From positions 21,794 to 85,793 of the forward strand of contig NZ_JAUYTS010000070.1 in NCBI RefSeq assembly GCF_030695085.1: DNA of 64,000 nt, in the 5' to 3' direction. The stretch comes from Falsiroseomonas sp. GTDB taxonomy: Bacteria; Pseudomonadota; Alphaproteobacteria; Acetobacterales; Acetobacteraceae. Each line of letters begins with the position of its first letter. Position 1 is the first letter of the stretch. The notes beneath the pieces were generated by a model, which was not told the origin of the DNA, made no database searches, and saw only the letters and a program-made list of their open reading frames with translations. The translations under genes were made by a program, and so were the position numbers. This document shows, one piece after another, positions 26,051 through 34,637 of this stretch.

Positions 26051-26983
26051 TCAGTTGAACAGCGAACTGACGGAGGATTCCTCACTGATCCGCTTCATCG
26101 CCTCGGCCAGCAGCTGGGCGATGGTCAACTGCTTGATGTTGCGGGAAACCCGCACGGCCTCGGTGGCCAGGATGCTGTCCGTCACCACCATGTGCTCGAT
26201 CTGGGCGGCACCGACGCGCGCCACCGCGCCGCCCGAAAAGACACCATGCGTTACGTAGACGCTGGCGGACTTCGCACCATTCTTCAGCAGCGCCTCCGCC
26301 GCATTCACCAGCGTGCCGCCCGAATCGACGATGTCATCGACCAGGATGCAGTCGCGTCCTTCCACCTCACCGATCACGTTCATCACCTCGGAGACGCCGG
26401 CCCGGGGGCGGCGCTTGTCGATGATGGCGAGGTCGGTGTTCAGCCGCGCCGCGATCGCCCGCGCGCGGACCACGCCGCCGACATCGGGGGAGACCACCAT
26501 GAGGTCGCGGCCCGCGAAGCGTTCCTGGATGTCGCGCGAAAACAGCGGCGCGGCGAACAGATTGTCCACCGGAATGTCGAAGAAACCCTGGATCTGCGCG
26601 GCATGCAGATCCATCGTCAGCACGCGGTTGGCGCCCGCCGCGGTGATCAGGTTGGCCACCAGCTTGGCCGAGATCGGCGTGCGGGGGCCCGATTTCCGGT
26701 CCTGCCGCGCATAGCCGAAATAGGGGATGACCGCCGTGATGCGCCGCGCGCTGCCGCGCTTCAGCGCGTCCAGCATGATCAGCAGTTCCATCAGGTTGTC
26801 ATTGGCCGGGTAGCTGGTGGACTGCACGACGAAGACGTCCTCGCCGCGGACATTCTCGTGAATCTCGCAGAAGATCTCCATGTCGGCAAAGCGGCGAACC
26901 GAGGCCTGGGTCAGCGCGATGCCGAGCGCCGCGGCGACCGCCTCGGCCAGGGGGCGGTTGCTGTTGCAGGCGATAATCTTCAT
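26051..26983 (-). CDS. prs: Ribose-phosphate pyrophosphokinase
   Basis: A 310-residue PRPP synthase. It makes 5-phosphoribosyl-1-pyrophosphate from ribose-5-phosphate and ATP for nucleotide, His and Trp synthesis. Blocks seen: [75 protein letters not shown] and the PRPP loop [13 protein letters not shown], with KRRPRAGV in the flexible loop. Length matches class I enzymes. ATG 26983 gives the normal start ([15 protein letters not shown]). A hairpin with internal T run lies 47 bases upstream of the start. Confidence 0.96.
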   Translation of the reverse strand: MKIIACNSNRPLAEAVAAALGIALTQASVRRFADMEIFCEIHENVRGEDVFVVQSTSYPANDNLMELLIMLDALKRGSARRITAVIPYFGYARQDRKSGPRTPISAKLVANLITAAGANRVLTMDLHAAQIQGFFDIPVDNLFAAPLFSRDIQERFAGRDLMVVSPDVGGVVRARAIAARLNTDLAIIDKRRPRAGVSEVMNVIGEVEGRDCILVDDIVDSGGTLVNAAEALLKNGAKSASVYVTHGVFSGGAVARVGAAQIEHMVVTDSILATEAVRVSRNIKQLTIAQLLAEAMKRISEESSVSSLFN

Positions 26984-27029
26984 GGCGCGCGCGAACCCCG
27001 GGGGAAGGAGTACGAAAAAGACGGGCGGG

Positions 27030-27052
27030 ACCGTGGAAAAAAGCACCACGGT
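27030..27052 (-). terminator. Stem-loop with T-rich loop between lipoprotein gene and prs
   Basis: On the minus strand ACCGTGG and CCACGGT form a perfect seven-base stem around TGCTTTTTT, and a second short T run (TCTTTTTC) follows 8 bases on. It may end the lipoprotein transcript or form a leader structure for prs. The T run in the loop rather than after the stem makes classical termination uncertain. Confidence 0.4.
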
Positions 27053-27129
27053 GGACGGGCGGCTTGGTAGCAACGTGACGGTATGGTGTCCATCGCGCCT
27101 GGATGACGGGCGCGCATGGCCGCCACCCG

Positions 27130-28065
27130 TCAGCGCGCGGCCGGTGCCGCGCCCGGTTGGGCGGCGCCAGGCTGGGCCGCCGCCGCGGTGGCCGCGCCCG
27201 GAAAGCCGCCGGCATTGAACACCACGTCCCGCACCCCGCCCGCGGCCTCCTCCGCCACGACGAAGGACACATCGCCCCACAACCCGTTGAGCGTACCGGC
27301 CGGCACCTCGTTCAATTGCAGCACCCGGCCCAGATCCTCCCCATCGCGGCGGGAGACGATCCAGACAATCTCCACCCGCTGCTGGCCACGGCCCGAGGCC
27401 GCTACCGTCACCTCGCCCTGCACCGCGAACTGCGCGCCCTGCGATTCCGCCTGCACCCGGAAGCCGAGGCCAGCCAGGCTGTCGCGCATGCGGGCCGTCA
27501 GGCTGGTATTGCCATCGCCCGGCGCGCCGCGCACGGGCAGCAGCCGCAGCACCGGCGGCCCGCCGCCCACCGCGCGTTCATCCCCGGTGCGGCGCTGGGC
27601 ATCGATGCGGCCCACCAGATTGGCCAGCGGAGTCGCCGCCTCGCCGGCGATGCGTTCCAGCAGCGCGGTGCCGCCCGCGGCCCATTCGCCGGCCGGCACC
27701 GGCTGGCCCACCAGCATGCCGAGCGCCTGGCCATCGGCGTCGCGCAGCGCATAGCGCGGCACCACCTGGCTCGCCTCCCGCTCCGCGGCCACCACCAATT
27801 GCCAGTCCAGCGGCAGGCCGGGGCCGGCGACGGCGGGCACCTCATTGGCCACCAGCGCCGCTGCCAGGGCGCGCGACAGGGTGGCGGCCTCGGCGTCGGT
27901 CAGCAGAAGCTGCGTCGAGTTCGGCACCGCGACGCGGTAGCCGGGTGGCAGCCGCAGCCGGCGGGCAACGGCACCGGGCCGCCCGCGGAAGGGCTGCGGC
28001 AGGCCGGTGCAGGCGGCCAGCGCGAGTGGCGCCAGCAGCAGAAGGCGGCGGCTAGATAAGGACAC
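27130..28065 (-). CDS. Putative lipoprotein, function unknown
   Basis: A 311-residue exported lipoprotein. The signal peptide [15 protein letters not shown] has a lipobox LALAAC with the lipidated Cys near residue 19. The mature part has a Val/Arg-rich alpha/beta character ([40 protein letters not shown]) and ends in an Ala/Pro/Gly-rich tail with [13 protein letters not shown] repeats. No named domain is recognised. The GTG start overlaps by 14 bases a 22-codon ORF that begins just after pgeF, so translation may be coupled. No clear ribosome binding site is seen. Confidence 0.65.
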   Translation of the reverse strand: MSLSSRRLLLLAPLALAACTGLPQPFRGRPGAVARRLRLPPGYRVAVPNSTQLLLTDAEAATLSRALAAALVANEVPAVAGPGLPLDWQLVVAAEREASQVVPRYALRDADGQALGMLVGQPVPAGEWAAGGTALLERIAGEAATPLANLVGRIDAQRRTGDERAVGGGPPVLRLLPVRGAPGDGNTSLTARMRDSLAGLGFRVQAESQGAQFAVQGEVTVAASGRGQQRVEIVWIVSRRDGEDLGRVLQLNEVPAGTLNGLWGDVSFVVAEEAAGGVRDVVFNAGGFPGAATAAAAQPGAAQPGAAPAAR

Positions 28066-28120
28066 AGGAAGCCAGCAGGGTAATCACCATCAGGACCATG
28101 AACATGACGACGTAGGGCAT
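28052..28120 (-). CDS. Possible 22-residue hydrophobic peptide coupled to pgeF and the lipoprotein gene
   Basis: A very short ORF, ATG at 28120 and TAG at 28052-28054, encoding a nearly all-hydrophobic peptide ([20 protein letters not shown] and two more residues). It starts four bases after the pgeF stop (TGA-AGCG-ATG) and its end overlaps the lipoprotein GTG start by 14 bases in another frame. That spacing suits a coupling or leader peptide, or a tiny membrane protein with a lipobox-like LLASC. It could equally be chance. Confidence 0.4.
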   Translation of the reverse strand: MPYVVMFMVLMVITLLASCVLI

Positions 28121-28124
28121 CGCT

Positions 28125-28883
28125 TCACCCAGGGATAGCAATGGCGGAAAGCTGGTGGCCGAGCGGACCGCCGCCAGCCAGGGTACGGCGCCGATGGCTG
28201 AAGAATTTCTCCTCGAGCGTCAGGGTATCCTGGAACAGCGCATCGGCGCGGCCGATGCCGGTGGCGGCCAGGCGGGCCAGGCAATAGCCGGCCAGGTCGA
28301 ACTGCCAGCGATCCTCCCGCTGGCCAGTGGCGAAGAAACGCGCATCGGCGCTGCTCCGGGCCAGAACTTCGTCCCGCAGGTCGGGGCCGACCTCGTAGCT
28401 CGCCTGGCCGATGCAGGGGCCGACCACGGCGGCGATGTTCTCCCGCGCCGCGCCAAGACCCTCCATGGCCGCGATCGTCGCCTCCAGCACGCCGGCCACG
28501 GCGCCGCGCCAGCCGGCATGGGCCGCACCGACCACGCCCTCGCGCAGATCGGCGAAGAGCACGGGCGCGCAATCGGCGGTCAGCACGCCGATTGCCTGGC
28601 CGGGGCGGTTGGTCACCAGCGCATCGGCGGAGGGGCGGGTCGCATCCGTCCAGGGGGTGCGGGCATCGGCCACCGCCACGCCATGCACCTGCACCAGGCC
28701 GAGCACGGCAGTTGCCCCCAGCACTGCGGCGCAGGCGGCCCGGTTGCGGCGCACCGCCTCCGGGTCGTCCTGGCCGGACAGCGAACAATTCAATGCGGCA
28801 TAGGGGCCGGTGGAGACGCCGCCCTGCCGGGTGAAGAACCCATGTGGCGCGGCCAGGCCGCCGGTCAAAAAGCCGGGGGTCAT
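28125..28883 (-). CDS. pgeF: Peptidoglycan editing factor PgeF (laccase-domain, YfiH family)
   Basis: A 252-residue DUF152/laccase-domain protein. Metal-binding residues are visible in LVQVHGVAV (His), VLTADCAPVLFAD (Cys) and GAAHAGWRGAVAGV (His). VGPCIGQASYEVGPDLRDEV and the C-terminal FFSHRRR are typical. Homologues purge mis-incorporated amino acids from peptidoglycan precursors and also act on purine nucleosides. The start overlaps the upstream methyltransferase stop by four bases (ATGA). The order lgt-midA-pgeF is common in alphaproteobacteria. Confidence 0.9.
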   Translation of the reverse strand: MTPGFLTGGLAAPHGFFTRQGGVSTGPYAALNCSLSGQDDPEAVRRNRAACAAVLGATAVLGLVQVHGVAVADARTPWTDATRPSADALVTNRPGQAIGVLTADCAPVLFADLREGVVGAAHAGWRGAVAGVLEATIAAMEGLGAARENIAAVVGPCIGQASYEVGPDLRDEVLARSSADARFFATGQREDRWQFDLAGYCLARLAATGIGRADALFQDTLTLEEKFFSHRRRTLAGGGPLGHQLSAIAIPG

Positions 28884-29875
28884 GCGGGTTCGAATCCTGG
28901 CAAAGTGGGCAGGGCAGGGTCGCAGACGGCCAGCGCCTTGAACAGCCGGCCCATCCCTTCCGCCGCAACCAGCCGTTCGGCGCCGGACAGGATCTCGCCG
29001 GCCAGGCGCGGGCGGGCGCGGGCCAGCATGGCGGCGCGGGTCATCAGGCCGAGGCGTTGCAGGAAAAGCCCCTGCGGCAACGGCCCCTGCGCCGCCGCGC
29101 CCGCCTCCTGGGCGGCGCGGGCGAGGGCGGCGAAATCGACATGGGCGGTGAGGTCCGCTGTGCCGGGTTCGGCCAGCGGGTCGAGGCCGGTGGCCTGGCC
29201 GCGCACCGCCTGCAGGCTTTCGCCCAAGCCGGATTGGGCCGGGCCGTAATCCAGGAACAACGCCGCACCCCCCTGCGCCGCCAGTCGCCGGGCGAGGCCG
29301 GCGACCACGGCCTGCGCGGCCTCGCCCACCTCCTGCACCGCAGCTTCCGGCGCGGTGGCGGCGGGCGCGTCGGCGGTGGGCAGCTCGACGAATTGGCCCT
29401 CCGCCACATGGCGTTCGAGCCAGGCGCCGTCGCGGCGTATGAATTGGCGGATCGGCAGCGCATCCAGAAACTCGTTGCCGATCAGCAGCGTCGGGCCATC
29501 GGGCAGCCCGGTGAGGTCGTCATGCCAGGCCGTGACAGCATCCCCCAGCATGCGGCGCTGCTGGTCGCGCAGGGCAGGCGAGGTTTCCACCAGATGCAGC
29601 CGCAGCGCGGCACGGAAGGGGGCCGCCACTTCGCCCACCGCGCGCAGCGCATCGGCCATCAGCGTGCCGCGGCCCGGCCCGGCCTCCACCAGCAGCACCG
29701 GGTCGGGGCGGCCCATCAACTCCCAGCTCACCGCCGCCCAGCCGCCCAGCACCTCCCCGAACGCCTGGGAGATTTCCGGCGCCGTGGTGAAATCCCCCGC
29801 CCGGCCGAAGGGCGAGGCGGGCCGCGCATAATAGGCGGCGACCGCGCGGGCCATGAAATGGTCCAGCCGTTCCAT
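28880..29875 (-). CDS. Class I SAM-dependent methyltransferase, MidA/NDUFAF7 family
   Basis: A 331-residue protein with the COG1565 layout: YYARPASPFGRAGDFTTAPE near the N-terminus (a family hallmark), the SAM motif LLVEAGPGRGTLMADALRA, LHLVETSPALRDQQ, LIGNEFLDALPIRQF, and ALFLDYGP. The eukaryotic homologue methylates an Arg of complex I; the bacterial target is not established. The ATG at 29875 overlaps the lgt TGA by one base (TGATG). A GTG one codon upstream is also open. Confidence 0.88.
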   Translation of the reverse strand: MERLDHFMARAVAAYYARPASPFGRAGDFTTAPEISQAFGEVLGGWAAVSWELMGRPDPVLLVEAGPGRGTLMADALRAVGEVAAPFRAALRLHLVETSPALRDQQRRMLGDAVTAWHDDLTGLPDGPTLLIGNEFLDALPIRQFIRRDGAWLERHVAEGQFVELPTADAPAATAPEAAVQEVGEAAQAVVAGLARRLAAQGGAALFLDYGPAQSGLGESLQAVRGQATGLDPLAEPGTADLTAHVDFAALARAAQEAGAAAQGPLPQGLFLQRLGLMTRAAMLARARPRLAGEILSGAERLVAAEGMGRLFKALAVCDPALPTLPGFEPA

Positions 29876-30666
29876 CACGCGGGGCGGCGCGCCCGCAGCA
29901 TTAGCACCACGCCGACCAGGATCATCGGCACCGACAGCAGCTGCCCCATGGTGGCGCCGGCAAGCAGGAAGCCGAGATGCGCATCAGGCTGCCGGAAGAA
30001 CTCGCCGACCAGCCGTGCGGCGCCATAGCCCGCCAGGAAGGCGCCGGTGACGAAGCCCTCCCTTTCCCGCAAAGCGGGGATGCGGATCAGGATGTTGAGC
30101 AGGACGAACAGCGCCACGCCCTCCATCGCCGCCTGATACAGCTGGCTCGGATGCCGCGGCTCCGGCCCGCCGGTCGGGAAGACCATGGCCCAGGGCACGT
30201 CCGTCACGCGCCCCCACAGCTCGCCATTGATGAAATTGGCCAGCCGCCCGAGGCCGAGGCCGATCGGCACGGCGGGCGCCACGCGGTCCCCGAAGCGCAG
30301 CGCCGAAAGCCCCTGGCGCCGGCAGAACCACAGCGCAGCGATGATGACGCCGAGCATGCCGCCATGGAAGGCCATGCCGCCCTGCCAGACATACAGCGCC
30401 TCCCACGGCGCGGTGATGTAGTAGCCGGGGCGGTAGAACAGCACATAGCCGAGCCGCCCGCCGAGGATGATGCCCAGCGTCGCCCAGGTGACGAAGTCAT
30501 CCAGCTGTTCCCGGCTGGCCGCCACCGGGGCCAGCGCCACCAGCCGCCGCGCCAGCATCCAGCCCAGCACGATGCCGGCGATATAGGCCAGCGCGTACCA
30601 GCGCAGCGCGAAGGGGCCGATCTCGATCAGCACCGGGTCGATGATGGGGAAGGCGATCACGAACAT
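29875..30666 (-). CDS. lgt: Prolipoprotein diacylglyceryl transferase
   Basis: A 263-residue polytopic inner-membrane enzyme that transfers diacylglycerol from phosphatidylglycerol to the lipobox Cys. The Lgt signature GRLANFINGELWGR is present near residue 140, with WYALAYIAGIVLGW in the first helices, LGGRLGYVLFYRPGYY, GGMAFHGGMLGV (catalytic-region His), and RHPSQLYQAAMEG. Length matches. It heads the lgt-midA-pgeF operon, and the substrates it would modify include the lipoproteins in this window. An intrinsic terminator for hldD sits just upstream. Confidence 0.96.
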   Translation of the reverse strand: MFVIAFPIIDPVLIEIGPFALRWYALAYIAGIVLGWMLARRLVALAPVAASREQLDDFVTWATLGIILGGRLGYVLFYRPGYYITAPWEALYVWQGGMAFHGGMLGVIIAALWFCRRQGLSALRFGDRVAPAVPIGLGLGRLANFINGELWGRVTDVPWAMVFPTGGPEPRHPSQLYQAAMEGVALFVLLNILIRIPALREREGFVTGAFLAGYGAARLVGEFFRQPDAHLGFLLAGATMGQLLSVPMILVGVVLMLRARRPA

Positions 30667-30689
30667 CGGGCGGCCCTAACAGCTTCTGC

Positions 30690-30715
30690 AAAAAGCCCGC
30701 TCCAGACGGAGCGGG
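30690..30715 (-). terminator. Rho-independent terminator after hldD
   Basis: On the minus strand CCCGCTCC-GTCT-GGAGCGGG forms a perfect eight-base stem, followed by C and then five Ts. It lies between the hldD stop and the lgt start and should end the hldD transcript. A second GC-rich imperfect dyad sits at about 30774-30808. Confidence 0.85.
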
Positions 30716-30826
30716 GTTGGGTGTGCGGTGCGGGACCGGGCAAGCGTTCAGGATTCTGCGCGTCCCCCGCTGCCTGCCCTCTCCCCCGGGCGGGGGGAGG
30801 GAGGGCAGCCCCATCCGCGCGTGTTC

Positions 30827-31807
30827 CTACCTGTGCGGGTCGGCGTTCAGCAAAAAATCCCGCACGTAGCGGCCGACGCCATCCTCCAGCGTCGTGGACG
30901 CCCGGTCGAATCCGGCCGCGCGCAGCTTCGCCATCGGGGCCTCGGTGAAATACTGGTATTTTCCGAGTAGGTCCGGCGGCATGTCGATGAATTCGATGCG
31001 GTCCGCCTCGCCAAGTCCCGCGAACATCGCCCGAATCAGGTCGACAAAACTGCGCGCCTGGCCGGAGCCGATGTTGAACAACCCGCTGACCCTGGGGTTG
31101 TCCAGCAGCCAGAGCATCGCCGCCACGCAGTCATCGACATGCACGAAGTCGCGCATCTGCGCGCCATCGGCGTAATCGGGGCGGTCGGACCGGAACAGCC
31201 GCGCCGGTTCACCGCGCCGCACCTCGTGGAATTTGTGGAACACCACGCTGGCCATGCGGCCCTTGTGGTACTCGTTCGGGCCATAGACGTTGAAGAAGCG
31301 CAGACCGGCCCATTGCGGCGGGGCGGGCAGGCCGCGCGCCAGCATCTCCGCCACCCTTCGGTCGAAGGCCAGCTTGGACCAGCCATACAGGTTCAGCGGC
31401 CGCAGCGCCGCCAGCGCCGCGGGGCTTTCATCATCGGCAAAGCCCAGCGCGCCATCGCCATAGGTGGCGGCGGAGGAGGCATAGATGAAAGGCAGGCCGC
31501 GCTGCGCGCATTCCGCCCACAGCGCCAGCGGCAGGGTCAGGTTGGTCGCCGCCACCAGGTCGCCATCGGTTGCCGTGGTCGCGCTGATCGCGCCCATATG
31601 CAGCACGGCGGAGACGCGGGGCTGGCTCGCCCAGAAATCCGGCAACTGGTCCGGGTGCAGGATACCGGCGATGCCGTGATGCGCCAGGTTGCGCCACTTC
31701 ACGCCATCCCGCAGCCGGTCCACCACCAGGACCTCCTCGCCCCGGTCACAGAGTGCGGCGACCAGGTTGGACCCGATGAAACCGGCGCCGCCGGTCACGA
31801 CATACAT
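30827..31807 (-). CDS. hldD: ADP-L-glycero-D-manno-heptose 6-epimerase
   Basis: A 326-residue extended SDR enzyme that epimerises ADP-heptose for LPS inner core. It has the NADP-binding GGAGFIGSNL (residues 6-15), VVDRL, and the active-site block YASSAATYGDG followed by NLYGWSKLAFD (YxxxK). NVYGPNEYHKGRMASV and the C-terminal PPDLLGKYQYFTEA are specific for HldD. ATG 31807 gives the normal start (MYVVTGG). It is monocistronic by the flanking terminator and is divergent from the ubiK-like gene. Confidence 0.94.
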   Translation of the reverse strand: MYVVTGGAGFIGSNLVAALCDRGEEVLVVDRLRDGVKWRNLAHHGIAGILHPDQLPDFWASQPRVSAVLHMGAISATTATDGDLVAATNLTLPLALWAECAQRGLPFIYASSAATYGDGALGFADDESPAALAALRPLNLYGWSKLAFDRRVAEMLARGLPAPPQWAGLRFFNVYGPNEYHKGRMASVVFHKFHEVRRGEPARLFRSDRPDYADGAQMRDFVHVDDCVAAMLWLLDNPRVSGLFNIGSGQARSFVDLIRAMFAGLGEADRIEFIDMPPDLLGKYQYFTEAPMAKLRAAGFDRASTTLEDGVGRYVRDFLLNADPHR

Positions 31808-31912
31808 CGGCGGTTGTCCCTTCGCGTCGCGGCCCCTATCTCGCCGCGGGCGGGGTATAGGCCGCGGAAACGCGGCCGGACAAGGCACGCAGTATTTTGG
31901 CAGGAGGTCGTG

Positions 31913-32296
31913 ATGACCAGCGAAACCGGACCCGGCGGCAGCGGATCCAGCAGCACCGGCAGCGGGGCAGGGGCCGGAATGGGCGGCGGCATGGGTGGCG
32001 GCGGCCCGAAGCGCGGCCTGTTCGATGACCTGGCCGGCATGGCCGGCGGTGCCTTCTCCGTCCTCGCCGGCGCCCGCGCCGAGGCCGAGGCGATGGGCCG
32101 CGCGCAGCTGGAGGCGATGGTGCAGCGCCTGGACCTGGTGCGGCGCGAGGATCTCGACGCCGCCCTCGAAGTGGCCCGCCGGGCGCGGGAACATGCGGAA
32201 GCGCTGGAATTGCGCGTCGCCGCCCTGGAAGCCAAGCACGCCAACGACCCCGTCAAGCCTTCGGCCGAGCCTGGCCTGGACGCGGATGCGGGCTGA
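31913..32296 (+). CDS. UbiK-family accessory factor (BMFP domain)
   Basis: A 127-residue protein with a Gly/Ser-rich N-terminus (about 30 residues, GMGGGMGGGG) and a C-terminal amphipathic coiled coil: LFDDLAGMAGGAFSVLAGAR, then REDLDAALEVARRAREHAEA and LELRVAALEAK. This is the UbiK/YqiC layout; in E. coli UbiK assists aerobic ubiquinone synthesis and binds membranes. AGGAGG at 31902-31907 fixes the ATG. Neighbourhood with lgt is usual in this lineage. Gene symbol is left blank because a ubiquinone role here is inferred. Confidence 0.75.
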   Translation: MTSETGPGGSGSSSTGSGAGAGMGGGMGGGGPKRGLFDDLAGMAGGAFSVLAGARAEAEAMGRAQLEAMVQRLDLVRREDLDAALEVARRAREHAEALELRVAALEAKHANDPVKPSAEPGLDADAG

Positions 32297-32462
32297 GCCT
32301 GCGGCGCCGTCTTCGTTGCCGCGGCCAGTCCTTTGACCGCAGTCACGGAACCGGTGCTTGCGGCCGCGTTTTGCACCTGCGTAATCTAGTCCTTGTGGCG
32401 ATTCGGGTGGACGCCCCCAACTAGCAGGGGGTCGCCCCCGGATGGGCGAAGGAGGTGCCGCG

Positions 32463-32969
32463 ATGTCCGCTTATGTCGGATACGAGGAACGCGACCGGTC
32501 CGCGAACCCCCTCGATGTGCTGGAACAGATCGTGACAGCCAATGAATGGGTGTTCGACCGCCGGTCGGACAGCGAGATGGCGGCGGAAGCACCAGGCAAA
32601 TGGTGCGACTACGGCCTTTACTTCTCCTGGTCGCATGAGATCAGCGCCATGCACTTCTCCTGCACCTTCGACCTGAAGGTGCCGGCGGGGAAGCGCGAGA
32701 AGCTTTTCGAGCTTCTGGCCCTGGCCAATGAGAAGCTGTGGATCGGCCATTTCGGCCTGGATAGCGACGATGGCGTGCCGGTGTTCCGCCATGCGGTCCT
32801 GCTGCGCGGCGCCCCCGGCGCCTCCGCAGAGAGCCTGGAAGACATGGTGGATATCGCCATCACCGAATGCGAGCGCTTCTTCCCCGCTTTCCAGTTCGTC
32901 CTCTGGGGCGGCAAGCCGCCGGGTGAGGCGCTGCAGGCGGCCATGCTGGATTGTGTGGGCGAGGCGTAG
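32463..32969 (+). CDS. YbjN domain-containing protein
   Basis: A 168-residue cytosolic protein of the YbjN/T3SS-chaperone-like fold. Typical blocks are NPLDVLEQIVTANEWVFDRR, CTFDLKVPAGKREKLFELLA and NEKLWIGHFGLDSDDGVPVF. An AGGAGG site lies about eight bases upstream of the ATG at 32463 and decides against an ATG 21 bases earlier. A C5-G5 hairpin (about 32411-32436) precedes the ribosome binding site. Function is unsettled; YbjN is linked to stress and motility in enterics. proC starts 42 bases downstream. Confidence 0.85.
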   Translation: MSAYVGYEERDRSANPLDVLEQIVTANEWVFDRRSDSEMAAEAPGKWCDYGLYFSWSHEISAMHFSCTFDLKVPAGKREKLFELLALANEKLWIGHFGLDSDDGVPVFRHAVLLRGAPGASAESLEDMVDIAITECERFFPAFQFVLWGGKPPGEALQAAMLDCVGEA

Positions 32970-33011
32970 CGGCATCTTGCCAAGCCGGCGGGCGGCGGCA
33001 AGGCTGCCCGC

Positions 33012-33827
33012 ATGACCGATACCCTTCCCCCCCAGCTTCTCCCCCCGCTTTTGCTGATTGGCTGCGGCAAGATGGGCGGTGCCATGCTGGCCGGCTGGCG
33101 CGAACGCGGCCTCGGCCAGACCTTCGTGGTGGACCCCTTCGCATCCGGCCCGATCGAGGGCGCCACCCTGCTGCGCGACCCGGCCGAGATCCCGGCGGAA
33201 TTCGCCCCTGCCGCCGTGATCCTGGCGACCAAGCCGCAGGAAGCGCCGGCGACGCTGCCCGCCTACGCCCGCTTCGCCGGCAGCGCCGTTTTCGTCTCCA
33301 TCATGGCCGGCAAGACGGTGGCCTTCATGCAGGGGCTGCTGGGCCAGGGCGCCGCCGTGGTCCGCGCCATGCCCAACACCCCGGCCGCGGTGCGCCAGGG
33401 CTTCACGGTCGGCTTTGCCGGCCCCGGCGTCTCCGCCGGCCAGCAGGCCCTGGCCGATACGTTGCTCGCCGCGACCGGGGAGGTCGCCTGGGTGACGGAG
33501 GAAGCGCTGATCGACCCGGTCACCGCCGTCTCCGGCGGCGGCCCGGCCTATGTCTTCCTGCTGGCGGAATTGCTGGAGGCCGCGGCGGTGGAGCAGGGCA
33601 TTCCGCCCGACCTCGCCCGCCGCATGGCGCGCGCCACCGTCGCCGGCTCCGGCAGCCTGCTGGCGGCGAGCACGGAGGATGCGGCGCAACTCCGCAAGAA
33701 CGTCACCAGCCCCAAGGGCACCACGGAACGGGCGCTGGCCGTGCTGATGGCGCAGGACGCCTGGCCCGATGCCATCTCCCGCGCCATTGCCGCCGCCACC
33801 GCAAGGTCGCGGGAGCTGGCGGGCTGA
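33012..33827 (+). CDS. proC: Pyrroline-5-carboxylate reductase
   Basis: A 271-residue NAD(P)H-dependent enzyme for the last step of proline synthesis. The Rossmann motif LLIGCGKMGGAMLAGW is at residues 14-29, followed by VILATKPQ, RAMPNTPAAVRQGFTVGFAG, and the C-terminal signature DPVTAVSGGGPAYVFLLAEL and LLAASTEDAAQLRKNVTSPK-GTTE. Length matches. It follows ybjN-like on the same strand, and a TetR-type regulator gene starts 53 bases downstream, so a joint transcript is possible. Confidence 0.95.
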   Translation: MTDTLPPQLLPPLLLIGCGKMGGAMLAGWRERGLGQTFVVDPFASGPIEGATLLRDPAEIPAEFAPAAVILATKPQEAPATLPAYARFAGSAVFVSIMAGKTVAFMQGLLGQGAAVVRAMPNTPAAVRQGFTVGFAGPGVSAGQQALADTLLAATGEVAWVTEEALIDPVTAVSGGGPAYVFLLAELLEAAAVEQGIPPDLARRMARATVAGSGSLLAASTEDAAQLRKNVTSPKGTTERALAVLMAQDAWPDAISRAIAAATARSRELAG

Positions 33828-33879
33828 ACTTCACGCTTTTCCCATTGGCGCGGCGCGGTTCCGCCCCCAACATCAGCGC

Positions 33880-34476
33880 ATGCAGACCTCCGACACCAAG
33901 CTGATCGACGCCCTGTTCACCGTGATCGCCGATCATGGCTGGCGCGGGGTGACACCTGGCCGCCTCGCCGCCCTGTCCGGCGTGCCGGCCGGGGAGCTGG
34001 TGCGCCGCTTCCCGTCCCGCCTCGATCTACTACGCCTGCACGCCGACTGGGTGGCGGCCCAGGTGGCGGAGGGCACGGTGCCCGGCCAGGGCGGCACGCC
34101 GCGGGACCGGGTGTTCGATGTGCTGATGCGCGGCGTGGATGCGCTGCTGCCGCACCGGGCCGGCATGCTGCGGCTGATGTCCGACATGCGGCGGGACGGC
34201 GTGCTGGCCGGTGCGCTGGCGCCCATCCTGCAACGCAGCATGGGCCGCATGCTGGATGCGGCGGAGCTCGATTCCAGCGGCTTGCAGGGCGGCCTGCGGG
34301 CCGCCGGCCTGGTCGGCGTGTGGCTGATGACGCTGCGCGCCTGGGAGAAGGATGATTCGGTGGATATGGGCACCACCATGGCGGCAGTCGACCGGGCGCT
34401 GGACCGCGCGGAGCAGACGGCGCGCAGCCTGCGGCTGGAGCCGGGCGACCTGGCCCCGCAGAACACCGCCGACTGA
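33880..34476 (+). CDS. TetR/AcrR-family transcriptional regulator
   Basis: A 198-residue protein with an N-terminal helix-turn-helix (LIDALFTVIADHGWRGVTPG, RLAALSGVPAGELVRRFPSR, LDLLRLHADWV) of the TetR type and an all-helical C-terminal ligand domain with Met/Leu-rich helices (MLRLMSDMRRDGVLAGALAP). The layout also resembles COQ9-like TetR proteins. The ATG at 33880 gives a standard N-terminus. Targets are unknown; the phasin gene lies next downstream but with its own dyad and promoter region. Confidence 0.78.
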   Translation: MQTSDTKLIDALFTVIADHGWRGVTPGRLAALSGVPAGELVRRFPSRLDLLRLHADWVAAQVAEGTVPGQGGTPRDRVFDVLMRGVDALLPHRAGMLRLMSDMRRDGVLAGALAPILQRSMGRMLDAAELDSSGLQGGLRAAGLVGVWLMTLRAWEKDDSVDMGTTMAAVDRALDRAEQTARSLRLEPGDLAPQNTAD

Positions 34477-34526
34477 GCTGTCTACGCCTGGCCGGGTTCC
34501 GCTGTGCGGGACGCTGTCCCGGGTTC

Positions 34527-34551
34527 GATGCAGGATTTTGTGCACTGCATC
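34527..34551. promoter_or_regulatory. GATGCAG-N11-CTGCATC dyad upstream of the phasin gene
   Basis: A perfect seven-base inverted repeat with an 11-base spacer, 86 bases before the phasin ATG. The core CTGC/GCAG resembles the TGC-rich sites described for the PHA-responsive repressor PhaR in alphaproteobacteria, which controls phasins. No phaR gene is in the window, so the link is inferred. Confidence 0.5.
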
Positions 34552-34637
34552 ATTCTTCGGCTTCTATGGATTTCCGTGCTCCGCTATAGCGTGCCGCACT
34601 GTTTCCTACCCCCCCCGCGTTCAAGGAGCCTGTTGCG

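Noticed and set aside
30774..30808. Second terminator downstream of hldD
   Set aside because: The GC-rich dyad is imperfect and lacks a T tract; the stem-loop at 30690-30715 explains termination better.
32347..32370. GGAAC and CGTT upstream of the ybjN-like gene as an EcfG-type promoter
   Set aside because: The spacer is 15 bases, one or two short of the usual general-stress-response promoter. Not called.
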